A model generated the notes under the pieces. That model worked only from the letters and a program-made list of their open reading frames with translations. It did not search any database and was not told where the DNA came from. A stretch of 49,009 nucleotides of DNA. It comes from JACQFZ01 sp045810625 (GTDB lineage: Bacteria; Pseudomonadota; Gammaproteobacteria; Acidiferrobacterales; Sulfurifustaceae). A program made the translations under genes and the position numbers. Numbering within the stretch: the first letter of the stretch is position 1; each line of letters begins with the position of its first letter. Positions 25,928-34,915 of the stretch are shown here, in pieces. The DNA lies in NCBI GenBank assembly GCA_045810625.1, contig JBJMVQ010000025.1, positions 1-49,009 on the forward strand. Direction: 5' to 3'.

Positions 25928-28081
25928 TCAAACGACGATCGGCAGGCTGCGATAGCGCTTGCCGGTGAGCGCGAACAGCGCGTTCGCCACGGCCGGCGCA
26001 ATCGGCGGCGTGCCCGGCTCGCCGACGCCTCCCGGACCCTCCTTGCTCGGCACGATGTGCACTTCGACCTTCGGCATCTGCGCCATCCGGAGCACCGGGT
26101 AGTCGTTGAAGTTCGACTGCTCGACCTGGCCGTCTTTGAACGTGATCTTGCCGAACAGCGCCGCCGACAGACCGTACACGATGCCGCTCTCCATCTGCGC
26201 GGCAATGGTATCCGGATTCACGGTCGCGCCGACGTCCGCCGCCACGACAACACGATGCACACGCGGCTGACCGCCTTCGAGCGACACTTCGGCCACTTCG
26301 GCAATGTAGCTCCCGAACGACTCAGCGACCGCGATGCCGCGGGCGCGACCGGCGGGCAGCGGCGAGCCCCAGCCGGCTTTTGCGGCAGCCAGCTCGAGCA
26401 CGCCCTTCATGCGCGGCTGCTTAGCGAGCAGCGCCCGCCGGAACTCGAATGGATCCTTGCCGGCGGCGTGCGCCATCTCGTCGATGAACGACTCGGTGAA
26501 GAAATAGTTTTGCGAATTTCCGACCGAGCGCCAGAACCAGGTGCGCACGCCGGGTGAATATTTGACCCAGTCGATATTCACGTTTGGCACGGCGTACGCG
26601 AGGTTCGCGAGTCCTTCCACGGACGTGCTGTCGATGCCGTCCTTGATCAGCGCCGGCTCCGCGCCGGTGCCGACCGACAACGACTCGCACACCGTGCGGC
26701 CCTGGATCGCGACCGGGTTGCCGTCCGCGTCGAGACCGCCGGTCATCTTGCAGATCGCCATCGGGCGGTAGAAATAGCCCTTGGTGTCGTCCTCCCGCGT
26801 GTAAACGACTTTGACGGGCGCGTGCACGGCCTTCGACAGCTGGATCGCTTCCATGAGGAAATCCTGACCGAACCGGCGGCCGAAACCGCCGCCAAGGAAG
26901 GTCGTGTGGACCTTGATCTGCTCCGGCTTCAAGCCGGTCATCTGCGAGGCGACGAATTGATTGACGCCCGGCGCCTGCGTCGGCGCCCAGATCTCGACCT
27001 CGTTCGGCTTCACCCAGGCGACGCAATTCATCGGCTCCATCGTGGCGTGCGCAAGGTACGGCACCTCGTACACGGCTTCGACGGTTTTCGCCGCCTTGAC
27101 CGCGCTCACATCGCCGTCTTTACGCGCCGTCTTCGCGTCCTTGCCAGACTCGATCAGCGCCATCATGTCTTTCTTCATGCCGTCGGTGGAGAGCGCGGTG
27201 TTGCCGCTCCACTTCGCGTTCAGCGCGTCGCGACCCTTCTTCGCCGCCCAGAAGTTGTCGGCAAGCACCGCGATACCTTCGGCGAACGGCGTCCGCACCG
27301 GGATGACGAACTTCACGCCCTTGACGGCCTTCGCTGCGTCGCCGTCCATGCCGGCGAGCGTGCCGTTGACAATGCTCGAACGCGCGATGACCGCGGTCAG
27401 CATGCCCGGCACTTTCACGTCGAGACCGAACTGCGCGGTGCCGTTCACCTTCAACGGCGTGTCTTTGCGCTTCGTCGGCTTACCGAGCAGCTTGAACTCG
27501 CTCGGGTCCTTCAGTTTCACGTCCTTCGGCACTTCGAGCGTCGCCGCTTTGGCGGCGAGGCTGCCGTACGTCGCTTTCTTGCCGTCGGGGCCGATCACCA
27601 TGCCGTTGTCGGTTTTGAGCGAGGACGCGTCGACTTTCCAGTTGTTCGCAGCTGCGGCAACGAGCATGGCGCGTGCGGTCGCACCCGCACGACGCAACGA
27701 CTGATACGAGGAACGTACCGACGTCGAGCCGCCGGTCGCCTGCGCGCCGAGGAACGGGTTCGCGTACACCGGCGAGGAAACCGCCTGCTCGATCTTGATC
27801 TTCGACCAGTCGACGTCGAGCTCTTCCGCGACGAGCATCGGCATCGCCGTGTAAACGCCCTGACCCATCTCGGATTTGTCGGCGACGATCGTCACGACAT
27901 TGTCGGCGCCGATGCGCACCCAGGCGTTCGGGCTGAAGACGCTTTGCTTCGCGGCTGCTTCGGCCAGGCGCGACGCGCCGGGAAGAAAGATCCCGACCGC
28001 CAGACCGCCGCCGGCAACGGCGCTTACCTTAAGAAAGGTGCGGCGGCTTTCGTCGATTTCGGTTTCTAAATTTTTTCCCAT
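25928..28081 (-). CDS. iorB: Molybdopterin-binding large subunit, IorB-type oxidoreductase
   Basis: This 717-residue large subunit of an isoquinoline 1-oxidoreductase-type molybdenum hydroxylase has a twin-arginine signal (ESRRTFLKVSAVAGGG), as in other periplasmic members. Mo-cofactor segments include SEMGQGVYTAMPMLVAEEL, FLGGGFGRRFGQDF and the C-terminal GGVGEPGTPPIAPAVANAL, whose Glu is the catalytic base in this family. The enzyme hydroxylates N-heterocycles or oxidises aldehydes; the real substrate is unknown. AGGA lies eight bases before ATG 28081, so the ATG five codons upstream is not preferred. It is co-directional with iorA, which encodes the iron-sulfur subunit 101 bases upstream. 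Confidence 0.92.
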   Translation of the reverse strand: MGKNLETEIDESRRTFLKVSAVAGGGLAVGIFLPGASRLAEAAAKQSVFSPNAWVRIGADNVVTIVADKSEMGQGVYTAMPMLVAEELDVDWSKIKIEQAVSSPVYANPFLGAQATGGSTSVRSSYQSLRRAGATARAMLVAAAANNWKVDASSLKTDNGMVIGPDGKKATYGSLAAKAATLEVPKDVKLKDPSEFKLLGKPTKRKDTPLKVNGTAQFGLDVKVPGMLTAVIARSSIVNGTLAGMDGDAAKAVKGVKFVIPVRTPFAEGIAVLADNFWAAKKGRDALNAKWSGNTALSTDGMKKDMMALIESGKDAKTARKDGDVSAVKAAKTVEAVYEVPYLAHATMEPMNCVAWVKPNEVEIWAPTQAPGVNQFVASQMTGLKPEQIKVHTTFLGGGFGRRFGQDFLMEAIQLSKAVHAPVKVVYTREDDTKGYFYRPMAICKMTGGLDADGNPVAIQGRTVCESLSVGTGAEPALIKDGIDSTSVEGLANLAYAVPNVNIDWVKYSPGVRTWFWRSVGNSQNYFFTESFIDEMAHAAGKDPFEFRRALLAKQPRMKGVLELAAAKAGWGSPLPAGRARGIAVAESFGSYIAEVAEVSLEGGQPRVHRVVVAADVGATVNPDTIAAQMESGIVYGLSAALFGKITFKDGQVEQSNFNDYPVLRMAQMPKVEVHIVPSKEGPGGVGEPGTPPIAPAVANALFALTGKRYRSLPIVV

Positions 28082-28182
28082 TGAGAGATTCCTCATGGCT
28101 TATGTTCGTTCATGCCATCCCTGGCGCTGCACTTCGGCTTCGGTAATCCCCGGTCCGTATGCGTGTGTTCGACAAGCCTGCC

Positions 28183-28641
28183 TCACGCCTTTGTGCCGGC
28201 GGCACGATGTATTGCTGCGCGAATACGGTTGTACGTGCCGCAGCGACAGATGTTGCCCGACATCGCGGCGTCGATGTCGGCGTCGCTCGGCGTCGGATTC
28301 GTCGCGAGCAGCGCCGTGGCGCTCATGATCTGTCCCGATTGGCAATAGCCGCATTGCGGGGCGTCTTCGGAAACCCATGCTTCCTGCACCGCCTTGCCTA
28401 CCTTGGTCGAGGCAATCCCTTCGATCGTCGTCACTTTCTTACCGGCGACGGCGGAAACGGGCGTCACGCACGAGCGGGTGGCGGCGCCGTTTATGTGCAC
28501 GGTGCACGCGCCGCATTGAGCGATGCCGCAGCCGAATTTTGTGCCGGTCATGTTGAGGGTATCGCGCAGGACCCAAAGGAGAGGTGTGTCGGGGGGAACA
28601 TTTACATTGACGGGTTTGCCATTGAGCGTAAAGGCAGTCAT
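28183..28641 (-). CDS. iorA: 2Fe-2S small subunit, IorA-type oxidoreductase
   Basis: This 152-residue subunit carries two [2Fe-2S] clusters. The plant-ferredoxin-like site is CGIAQCGACTVHINGAATRSC in pattern (landmarks CGIAQCGAC and SC), and the second all-helical site comprises CGYCQSGQIM and NICRCGTYNRI. It passes electrons from the Mo centre of IorB to an external acceptor; no FAD subunit is encoded nearby, as expected for the IorAB type. ATG 28641 follows AAGGAGATGTTA. It has no signal of its own and would be carried out by IorB's Tat signal. It is the first gene of iorA-iorB. Confidence 0.93.
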   Translation of the reverse strand: MTAFTLNGKPVNVNVPPDTPLLWVLRDTLNMTGTKFGCGIAQCGACTVHINGAATRSCVTPVSAVAGKKVTTIEGIASTKVGKAVQEAWVSEDAPQCGYCQSGQIMSATALLATNPTPSDADIDAAMSGNICRCGTYNRIRAAIHRAAGTKA

Positions 28642-28780
28642 TAACATCTCCTTTTCTGTAATTTTGCGGGCAGGGTGGAGACTCAACCTATAAGAATTGC
28701 GCGCTCAGTTTGACGCAACTGGTTCAGCGGCGCCATCCCCCTGCGCCGCGATGCCTTGTCGGGATTTTTCAGTCCTTTAA

Positions 28781-30919
28781 TCAGAACTGGTAGCGCGCTT
28801 GTACGCCCGCGAGGTAGGTCCGGCCGGGCGCGGGCTCGAAAAATTGTCCGCCGTTCGCGTTCACGATAACGGACCCGATATAGCGGCGATCGAACAGGTT
28901 GTCGATGCGGACGAATTCTTTGAACTCCCAACCCTTTCCGCCCTGTCCGATGCCGGCACGCCAGCTGGCGATGCCGTAGGAGCCGGCGGCGTCGGTGTTC
29001 GCGTCGTCGACGAATATCTTGCCGTTCCAGCGCGCTTCGAACGCGGTTTCGAAACGGGTTCGCTCCTGCCGCCACGACAGCTCGCCGTACGCTGTGTAGC
29101 GCGGGACGCCGGGGATCTTGTTCCCGCTCGGGATCACGGTCGTTCCTGTCGTAAACGACTCGGCGTATTCGGCGTTCACGAAAGCGAGCGCGGCATAACC
29201 GCCAAACCCGCGGCCGAATGTGCTGTCGAGCGAGAGCTCGGCGCCGTTTCGCACCGTCTTGCCGGCGTTTTGAAACGTCGTGCGGCCGCCGTTATTCGTC
29301 GCCACAACGATTTCGTTCTTGGTGTCGATGTGGAATAACGCGAAATTCAACCGCGCCTGCGGGCCGAGCAACGATTTCATGCCGATCTCGTAGTTCTGGC
29401 TGACGCTCGGTTGCAGCGCAAAGTTGAGCCCGGACGTCATGTCCGGCCGATACGCCAGCTCGGCGAACGTCGGCGTTTCGAAGCCACGGCCGGCGTTCGC
29501 GTAGAGATTGACGGTCGGCGAAAGATTGTACAAAAGGCCGGCGACGGGATTTGTTGCGCGGAAAGTGACTTCGCCGCTGTCGTCGGGATTAACGACCGGC
29601 GTCGTCGTGATGTAGTGATCGATCGATTCGAACTTGACGACGCTGTGGCGTACGCCGAGTGTACCGCGCCACCTTGCTGCAAATTGCCATTCGCCTTGCG
29701 CGTACTCGTCGACACTGTAAACGCGGTCGTCCTCGTCGCGCCGCAGCGCACCGACAGTACCGTTCTCATTCACGAAACCTTTGCGCCGTTCCGCCTGGTT
29801 GTCGTAGTTGGCGCCCACCGTAAACGTAAACGGAGCGCCCGCGAGCGTGGTCTTGCGCGTAAAGCGTAAGTCGGTGCCGTAAAAGTTGCGATCGAGATCG
29901 ACCACACCACCCGACGTGAGCGGGTTCGGGGTCACATCGCCGCGAAACGCAAGGAACTGGGTGATCTGACGATCGCCTGTATAAGCGAGCAAACGCAACG
30001 AATCCTGGGCGCTCACACGTTGGTCGTAAACCAAACCCTCCTGATCGTGAAGTATGCTCTTGCGCGTATTGAACGCGATCGCATTGTTTCCCGCCTGTCG
30101 CGGATCCTGTTCGACCTGCGTCCGCGTCAACCCGAGCGGATCCTGGGTATCCGGCTGATGCAGCGCGGCCGCAATAAACGTTAGCGACGCATCGTCGCTC
30201 AACCGATAGCGGAATTTGCTGTTGATCTGATCGCGCGTCGCCGCGCTGTGCTCGCGATATCCGTCGGTATCGAATCGCGAGGCGTGCGCGAGATAGTTGA
30301 GCGCGCCCGCTTCACCGCCGAACTTCACGCCGAATTTCGAAGTACCGAAGGTGCCGGCCTCGGCGTCGACGGTCACCGTCGGTGCAGGCGGACCGTCCTC
30401 GGTGAAATATGCGATGACGCCGCCGGAAGAATTTCCATAGAGCGCGGAGAACGGACCGCGCATGACTTCAATCCGCTGCGCGGTACTGAGATCGAAGGTC
30501 GCCGCCTGACCCTGACCGTCGGGGCTGGTCGCCGGTATGCTGTCGGCAAAGAGCCGCACGCCGCGCACGCCGAAAGTCGAACGCGCACCGAAACCGCGGG
30601 AGGAGATTTGCAGATCCTGCGCGTAGTTTTGCCGGTTCTGTGCGACAACGCCGGGTACGCGCACCAGCGACTCCGACAAATTCACCTGCGCCTGCGCGTT
30701 CTGGATCCGCTCGGGACCGAGCACATCGATCGACACCGGCAGATCGAAGCTCGATTGCTCCGTGCGAGTCGGAGTAATCACGATCGGCGCCATCGGCAGG
30801 GGCGGCGGCGCCGACGTCGTCTGGTCGGCCGCTTCGTCGGCAGCGAAGGCATCGGTCACGACGAGGGCGAGTAACACCAAAAGCCGCTTCATCCGATGAA
30901 ATCCGGCGCGCGTCTTCAA
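28781..30919 (-). CDS. pqqU: TonB-dependent outer membrane receptor, PqqU (YncD)-like
   Basis: This outer-membrane receptor of about 712 residues has a signal peptide (LLVLLALVVTDAFA), a TonB-box-like PIVITPTR, a plug domain and a 22-strand barrel ending in YQF. Long stretches resemble E. coli YncD/PqqU, the importer of pyrroloquinoline quinone: NLSESL, QNRQNYAQDLQ, RGPFSALYGNSSGGV, AGRGFETPTFAELAYR, GRTTFQNAGKT and EPAPGRTYLAG. The divergent neighbour is a PQQ-dependent dehydrogenase, which strongly supports this reading. The start may be TTG 30919 (after GGGAG) or ATG 30892 (MKRLLVLL); both keep the signal peptide. No pqqA-F biosynthesis genes are in the window. Confidence 0.88.
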   Translation of the reverse strand: MKTRAGFHRMKRLLVLLALVVTDAFAADEAADQTTSAPPPLPMAPIVITPTRTEQSSFDLPVSIDVLGPERIQNAQAQVNLSESLVRVPGVVAQNRQNYAQDLQISSRGFGARSTFGVRGVRLFADSIPATSPDGQGQAATFDLSTAQRIEVMRGPFSALYGNSSGGVIAYFTEDGPPAPTVTVDAEAGTFGTSKFGVKFGGEAGALNYLAHASRFDTDGYREHSAATRDQINSKFRYRLSDDASLTFIAAALHQPDTQDPLGLTRTQVEQDPRQAGNNAIAFNTRKSILHDQEGLVYDQRVSAQDSLRLLAYTGDRQITQFLAFRGDVTPNPLTSGGVVDLDRNFYGTDLRFTRKTTLAGAPFTFTVGANYDNQAERRKGFVNENGTVGALRRDEDDRVYSVDEYAQGEWQFAARWRGTLGVRHSVVKFESIDHYITTTPVVNPDDSGEVTFRATNPVAGLLYNLSPTVNLYANAGRGFETPTFAELAYRPDMTSGLNFALQPSVSQNYEIGMKSLLGPQARLNFALFHIDTKNEIVVATNNGGRTTFQNAGKTVRNGAELSLDSTFGRGFGGYAALAFVNAEYAESFTTGTTVIPSGNKIPGVPRYTAYGELSWRQERTRFETAFEARWNGKIFVDDANTDAAGSYGIASWRAGIGQGGKGWEFKEFVRIDNLFDRRYIGSVIVNANGGQFFEPAPGRTYLAGVQARYQF

Positions 30920-31104
30920 AGGACGTCTCCCTTTTATTTATATAGTCAGGCGCTGAGTATACCCGCCGACGGCCGCAACATGGACGCTCCGCCGGCCTTC
31001 GGCCTTGACCCTCGATCGGACGCACTAGAGAATGACGACGCTACCCCCATCGGTATTCCTCGCGCCGAAAACTACAAGATCAAGCCTTTGAGGAGGCAAA
31101 TCAA

Positions 31105-32775
31105 ATGAAGAAAAGCTTCTGCTTCGGTATGTTGCTGCTGCTCGTGCCGCTCGCCCAAGCAACCGTCACGTCCAAGGATCTGGAGAGCGACGCAACGACT
31201 CCCGACAACGTGCTGACCCAAGGGATGGGATACGACCTGAAACGCTACAGCCCGTTGAAGCAAATCAACCGGAACAACATCAAGCGCCTCGTACCGGTGT
31301 GGAGCTACAGCATGGACGACGACCGCGGGCAGGAATCCCAACCGCTGATCGTCGACGGCGTGATGTACGTCACCGACCACAAGAGCACCGTCGCGATCGA
31401 CGCGATCACGGGGCGGCAAGTGTGGAAACATACGATTCAATATCCGCCCGAGACGCCGCGCATCGTCTGCTGCGGCATTTTGAACCGCGGCGCGGCCGTA
31501 TACGGCGACAAGCTTTATCGCACCACGCTCGATGCCAACGTCATCGCGCTCGACGTCAAGACCGGCAAAGAACTCTGGCGCTCCAAAGCGATCGACTGGA
31601 AAGCCGGCTATTCGATGACGATGGCGCCGCTCATCGCGAACGGCGTCGTCGTCACCGGCGTTTCCGGCGGCGAGTACGGGGCGCGCGGCTTCATCGACGG
31701 CTGGGATCCGGAAACCGGCAAACAGCTGTGGCGCCGCTACACGATCCCGGGGCCGGGCGAAAAGGGCAACGAGACCTGGGTCGATGACCAGTGGAAAACC
31801 GGCGGCGGCGCAGCGTGGCTGGTCGGCAGCTACGACCCGCAGCTCGACCTGATGTATTGGGGCGTCGGCAATCCAAGCTCCTGGAACGTGCTGCGGCGCA
31901 AGGGCGACAATCTCTACACCTGCTCGGTGATCGCGATCCGTCCGAAGACCGGTGAGATCGTGTGGCACTACCAGTTCTCGCCCAACGACCCGTACGACTA
32001 CGACGGCACCAACGAAATGGTGCTCGCCGATCTCAAAGTCGACGGCAAAATGCGCAAGGTTCTGATGCATGCCGACCGCAACGGCTTCTTCTATGTGATC
32101 GACCGGACCAACGGGCAGCTGCTGCGCGCGAACCAGTTCGGGAACAAAGTCACGTGGGCGGAAGGCATCGACCTGAAGACCGGACGACCGATCGAAAGCG
32201 CCGCGGGCAAGAAGATGCGCGAGACCGGCGAGGCGTTCGAGCTTTGGCCGCACTTGCTGGGTGCAAAGAACTGGATGCCGATGTCGTACAACCCGGGCAC
32301 CGGTTTGGTTTACGCCAACACGCTCAACTTCGGCTGGAACTACAAGCCGGTCGATCAGCCGTATCAGGAAGGCGTGTTCTGGGCGGGCATCGATCTGACG
32401 CAGAAGCCGGCGATGCCGAAGGAAGGAAATCTGGGCTCGCTGAAAGCGATCGATCCGCTGACCGGCAAAGCGAAATGGGAAGCTCCGTCCGACATGCCAC
32501 GCTGGGCGGGAACGCTCACCACCGCCGGCGGTCTCGTCTTCACCGGCAATCTGTACGGCGAGTTCGAGGCGTTCGACGCCACCAACGGCAAGAAGCTTTG
32601 GGGCTTCCAGACGAGCTCCGGAATCATCGGACAACCGATCACGTGGACGCACAAAGGCAAACAGTACGTCACCGTGCTGAGCGGCACCGGCGGCGCGTAC
32701 GTCATTTACTCGGGCGACCCGCGGCTGGCCGGCGTGCCGAAAGGCGGATCGATCTGGACGTTTGCAGTGCAATAA
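31105..32775 (+). CDS. PQQ-dependent alcohol dehydrogenase, XoxF-like with lanthanide signature
   Basis: This 556-residue periplasmic quinoprotein has a signal peptide ending AQA. It has the eight-bladed propeller with repeated tryptophan-docking motifs, the vicinal disulfide Cys122-Cys123 (RIVCCG) and the metal-binding Asn in GNPSSWN. The catalytic Asp298 is followed by Asp300 (PYDYDGTNE). An Asp two residues after the catalytic one marks lanthanide-dependent XoxF/PedH-type enzymes; calcium enzymes have Ala, Ser or similar there. There is no fused cytochrome domain, so a separate cytochrome is needed, and one follows. The substrate is probably a primary alcohol but cannot be read from sequence. 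AGGAGGCAAATCAA precedes the ATG. It is divergent from pqqU. Confidence 0.93.
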   Translation: MKKSFCFGMLLLLVPLAQATVTSKDLESDATTPDNVLTQGMGYDLKRYSPLKQINRNNIKRLVPVWSYSMDDDRGQESQPLIVDGVMYVTDHKSTVAIDAITGRQVWKHTIQYPPETPRIVCCGILNRGAAVYGDKLYRTTLDANVIALDVKTGKELWRSKAIDWKAGYSMTMAPLIANGVVVTGVSGGEYGARGFIDGWDPETGKQLWRRYTIPGPGEKGNETWVDDQWKTGGGAAWLVGSYDPQLDLMYWGVGNPSSWNVLRRKGDNLYTCSVIAIRPKTGEIVWHYQFSPNDPYDYDGTNEMVLADLKVDGKMRKVLMHADRNGFFYVIDRTNGQLLRANQFGNKVTWAEGIDLKTGRPIESAAGKKMRETGEAFELWPHLLGAKNWMPMSYNPGTGLVYANTLNFGWNYKPVDQPYQEGVFWAGIDLTQKPAMPKEGNLGSLKAIDPLTGKAKWEAPSDMPRWAGTLTTAGGLVFTGNLYGEFEAFDATNGKKLWGFQTSSGIIGQPITWTHKGKQYVTVLSGTGGAYVIYSGDPRLAGVPKGGSIWTFAVQ

Positions 32776-32786
32776 GACATCACCAC

Positions 32787-32816
32787 GCGCCGGGGCCCGA
32801 GCCCCGGCGCTTTTTT
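32787..32816 (+). terminator. Intrinsic terminator after the PQQ dehydrogenase gene
   Basis: A perfect 10-bp GC stem (32787-32796 with 32801-32810) with a CCGA loop is followed directly by T6 at 32811-32816, 11 bases after the stop codon. It separates the dehydrogenase from the cytochrome cluster, implying excess dehydrogenase or a second promoter. Confidence 0.9.
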
Positions 32817-32836
32817 ATTTACGCGAGTCATCTCCC

Positions 32837-33166
32837 GTGCTTCATCGAATCCATTGGTTTCTCGCCATTGTCGCGAGCGTGCTGAGCGTCAGTGCAGCGG
32901 CCGCGGACGATTTCACACCCGAGCTGGTCAAGCACGGGGAACAGCTATACGTCATCAATTGCTCGCGCTGTCACGGCGTGCATCTGATCAACCCGGGCGG
33001 ATACACGTTCGACTTGCGCCAGTTTCCGCTCGATCAGCGTGATCGCTTCCTCAACTCGGTAACGAAAGGCAAAGGCAATATGCCGGCCTGGGGCGATCTT
33101 CTGAAAGAGGAACAGATCAAAGCGCTATGGGCCTACATCAACACCGAAGCGCCCCGACAACGATGA
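32837..33166 (+). CDS. Monohaem c-type cytochrome
   Basis: This 109-residue periplasmic cytochrome starts from GTG 32837, with a signal peptide ending SAAAA. The haem site is Cys42-Ser-Arg-Cys45-His46, and Met82 in GNMPAWG is the likely sixth ligand. Position directly after a PQQ dehydrogenase suggests it is the electron acceptor, analogous to XoxG or cytochrome cL, though it is smaller than those. The ribosome site is weak and the start is not certain. Its stop overlaps the start of the propeller gene (ATGA). Confidence 0.88.
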   Translation: MLHRIHWFLAIVASVLSVSAAAADDFTPELVKHGEQLYVINCSRCHGVHLINPGGYTFDLRQFPLDQRDRFLNSVTKGKGNMPAWGDLLKEEQIKALWAYINTEAPRQR

Positions 33167-34122
33167 TGCTCGGCAGATTTCCGCTCGTTGCCCGTGTCGG
33201 CGTGCTCGTCGCACTCACCGGCACAGCGCTCGTGGCGCACGGGGCGCCGTTTGCCTACGTGCCGAACGAGAAATCGGGAACGATTTCGGTTATCGATACC
33301 GCGGAGGATCGCGTCGTTGCGGATATTTCCGTCGGAACCGAGCCGCGCGGCACCGCCGTCTCGGCCGACGGCAAACGTCTCTTCGTCAGCACGCAGCCCG
33401 ATTCGGTCGTCGTTGTCGACACCGCGACCCGCCGTGTCACGACGCGTATCGTTACCGGCAACTCGCCGGAAGCGGTATATCTCTCGGCCGACGGGCGCTG
33501 GCTCACGGTCGCCAACGAAGAGAGCAACGACATCAGCGTCATCGATACCGAGACACTGAAAAAAGCCTTCGCGTTACGAACGCTGGGGAAGAACCCGGAG
33601 CATGCGGCGTGGAGCCCGGACGGGCGCTGGATTTACGCGGGCGCCGAGGACGGCGATACCGTCGACGTCATCGACGTGGCCGCCCGCAAAGTCGTCAAAA
33701 GCATCAACGTCGGCAAACGTCCGCGCGGTATCGCATTCACGCCCGATGGCCGCCGGGCATACGTCGCCGCGGAGGTCGCGGGCAAAGTGTACGTCATCGA
33801 TACGACGCGCCAGGAAGTGAGCGATGTCGTTACCGCCGGCACGCGCGCGAACAATCTCGCGATGCATCCGAGCGGCGAACGCGTCTATGTCGCGAATGGC
33901 GGCGACGGCACCGTGAGTGTGATCGATACGGCGAGTCACAAAATCACGGCAACGATCGAGGTCGGCAAACGCCCGTGGGGAATGGCGCTGACGCCGGACG
34001 CGAAGAAACTCTACGTCGCGAACGGCCGCTCGAACTCCGTTTCCGTCATCGATACCGTGAGCCATCGCAAGATCGCGGATATCCCGGTCGGTTCGTTTCC
34101 CTGGGGCGTCGCGATCAAGTGA
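33163..34122 (+). CDS. YVTN beta-propeller protein, PQQ-catabolism associated type
   Basis: This 319-residue secreted protein has a signal peptide ending AHGAPFAYV and seven repeats of about 42 residues. Each repeat holds V-I-D-T followed by G-x-x-P-x-G-x-A and a YVAN-like strand, predicting a seven-bladed propeller. Similar proteins are found beside PQQ alcohol dehydrogenases and may dock cytochromes or help assembly, but no activity is established. ATG 33163 overlaps the cytochrome stop by four bases, so translation is coupled. Its own TGA overlaps the GTG of the b561 gene. Confidence 0.85.
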   Translation: MMLGRFPLVARVGVLVALTGTALVAHGAPFAYVPNEKSGTISVIDTAEDRVVADISVGTEPRGTAVSADGKRLFVSTQPDSVVVVDTATRRVTTRIVTGNSPEAVYLSADGRWLTVANEESNDISVIDTETLKKAFALRTLGKNPEHAAWSPDGRWIYAGAEDGDTVDVIDVAARKVVKSINVGKRPRGIAFTPDGRRAYVAAEVAGKVYVIDTTRQEVSDVVTAGTRANNLAMHPSGERVYVANGGDGTVSVIDTASHKITATIEVGKRPWGMALTPDAKKLYVANGRSNSVSVIDTVSHRKIADIPVGSFPWGVAIK

Positions 34123-34670
34123 CACGTGACACCGGTGGTGCGGCGAAGTACACGCGCATCGCGATTCTCCTGCACTGGCTGCTCGCGCCACTGCTTCTCG
34201 CGCTGATCGCGCTCGGGCTCTACATGACCGACCTACCGCGGAACACTCCGGCACGCGGCGCGTATTTCAATTTGCACAAGTCGCTCGGTTTGGTCGCATT
34301 CACCCTCGTCGCACTGCGCGCCGTCTGGCGATTGCGTCTGGGCGCACCCCTCGCCCCGGCTGCGATGACGGTCTGGCAACGGCGTGCGGCCGCGCTGAAC
34401 CATGCCGCGCTTTACGCCTGCATGGTGCTGATGCCGATCAGCGGTTACCTCGGTTCGTCGTTCGGCAAGTTCGGCGTGAAGTTCTTCGGGCTCACGCTCC
34501 CGCACTGGGGTTGGGAGGACGGGCGGCTGCAAAAAATATTCGTCGAAACGCATCACGTCGTGGCGGGCGTCTTCATCGCGCTCATCCTCGTGCACACGGG
34601 CGCTGCGCTCTATCACTTGATCCGACGCGACGGCGTCTTCGGGCGCATCTGGCCCGGTCGCGCGCACTGA
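34119..34670 (+). CDS. Cytochrome b561 family membrane protein
   Basis: This 183-residue inner-membrane dihaem cytochrome has four helices. Candidate haem ligands are His19 (ILLHWLL), the His in NLHKSLG, and the pair in ETHHVVAGVF. This is the bacterial b561 type (YodB/CybB-like), which moves electrons between quinones and periplasmic partners. GTG 34119 overlaps the propeller stop (GTGA), giving a tightly coupled cytochrome c - propeller - b561 set. In context it probably links dehydrogenase electrons to the quinone pool, which is inference. Confidence 0.88.
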   Translation: MTRDTGGAAKYTRIAILLHWLLAPLLLALIALGLYMTDLPRNTPARGAYFNLHKSLGLVAFTLVALRAVWRLRLGAPLAPAAMTVWQRRAAALNHAALYACMVLMPISGYLGSSFGKFGVKFFGLTLPHWGWEDGRLQKIFVETHHVVAGVFIALILVHTGAALYHLIRRDGVFGRIWPGRAH

Positions 34671-34915
34671 TCTACCTCGAGAAAACTTGGACGGCGACGC
34701 ACCCTTACTCTAAATGATTGAAATCAAACAATTGGAGCTGCGTCCGAAACCGGGAATAAGTGGGAGTTCAATCAATTGGACCGCGGAAATTTAGAAAATG
34801 TCTTAGAGTCCGTCTAAGCACTCGCGTGTATTTTTGTGCGCTTCCCCTTCTAGCCGCAGCACAATCGTAATACACTCCCGGCGTTCGTCGTCCTACAGCA
34901 TGCCAGGGAGGGCTT

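Noticed and set aside
26822..28069. Plus-strand frame of 415 codons opposite iorB
   Set aside because: Arg/His-rich shadow, no ribosome site, no recognisable domain.
33609..34118. Upstream part of the frame that ends in cytochrome b561
   Set aside because: It runs out of frame through the propeller gene; the b561 protein starts at GTG 34119.
34671..34915. Possible small RNA or tRNA in the gap before the DUF1269-like pair
   Set aside because: No cloverleaf, no TTCGAATCC-type arm and no promoter-terminator pair could be made out.
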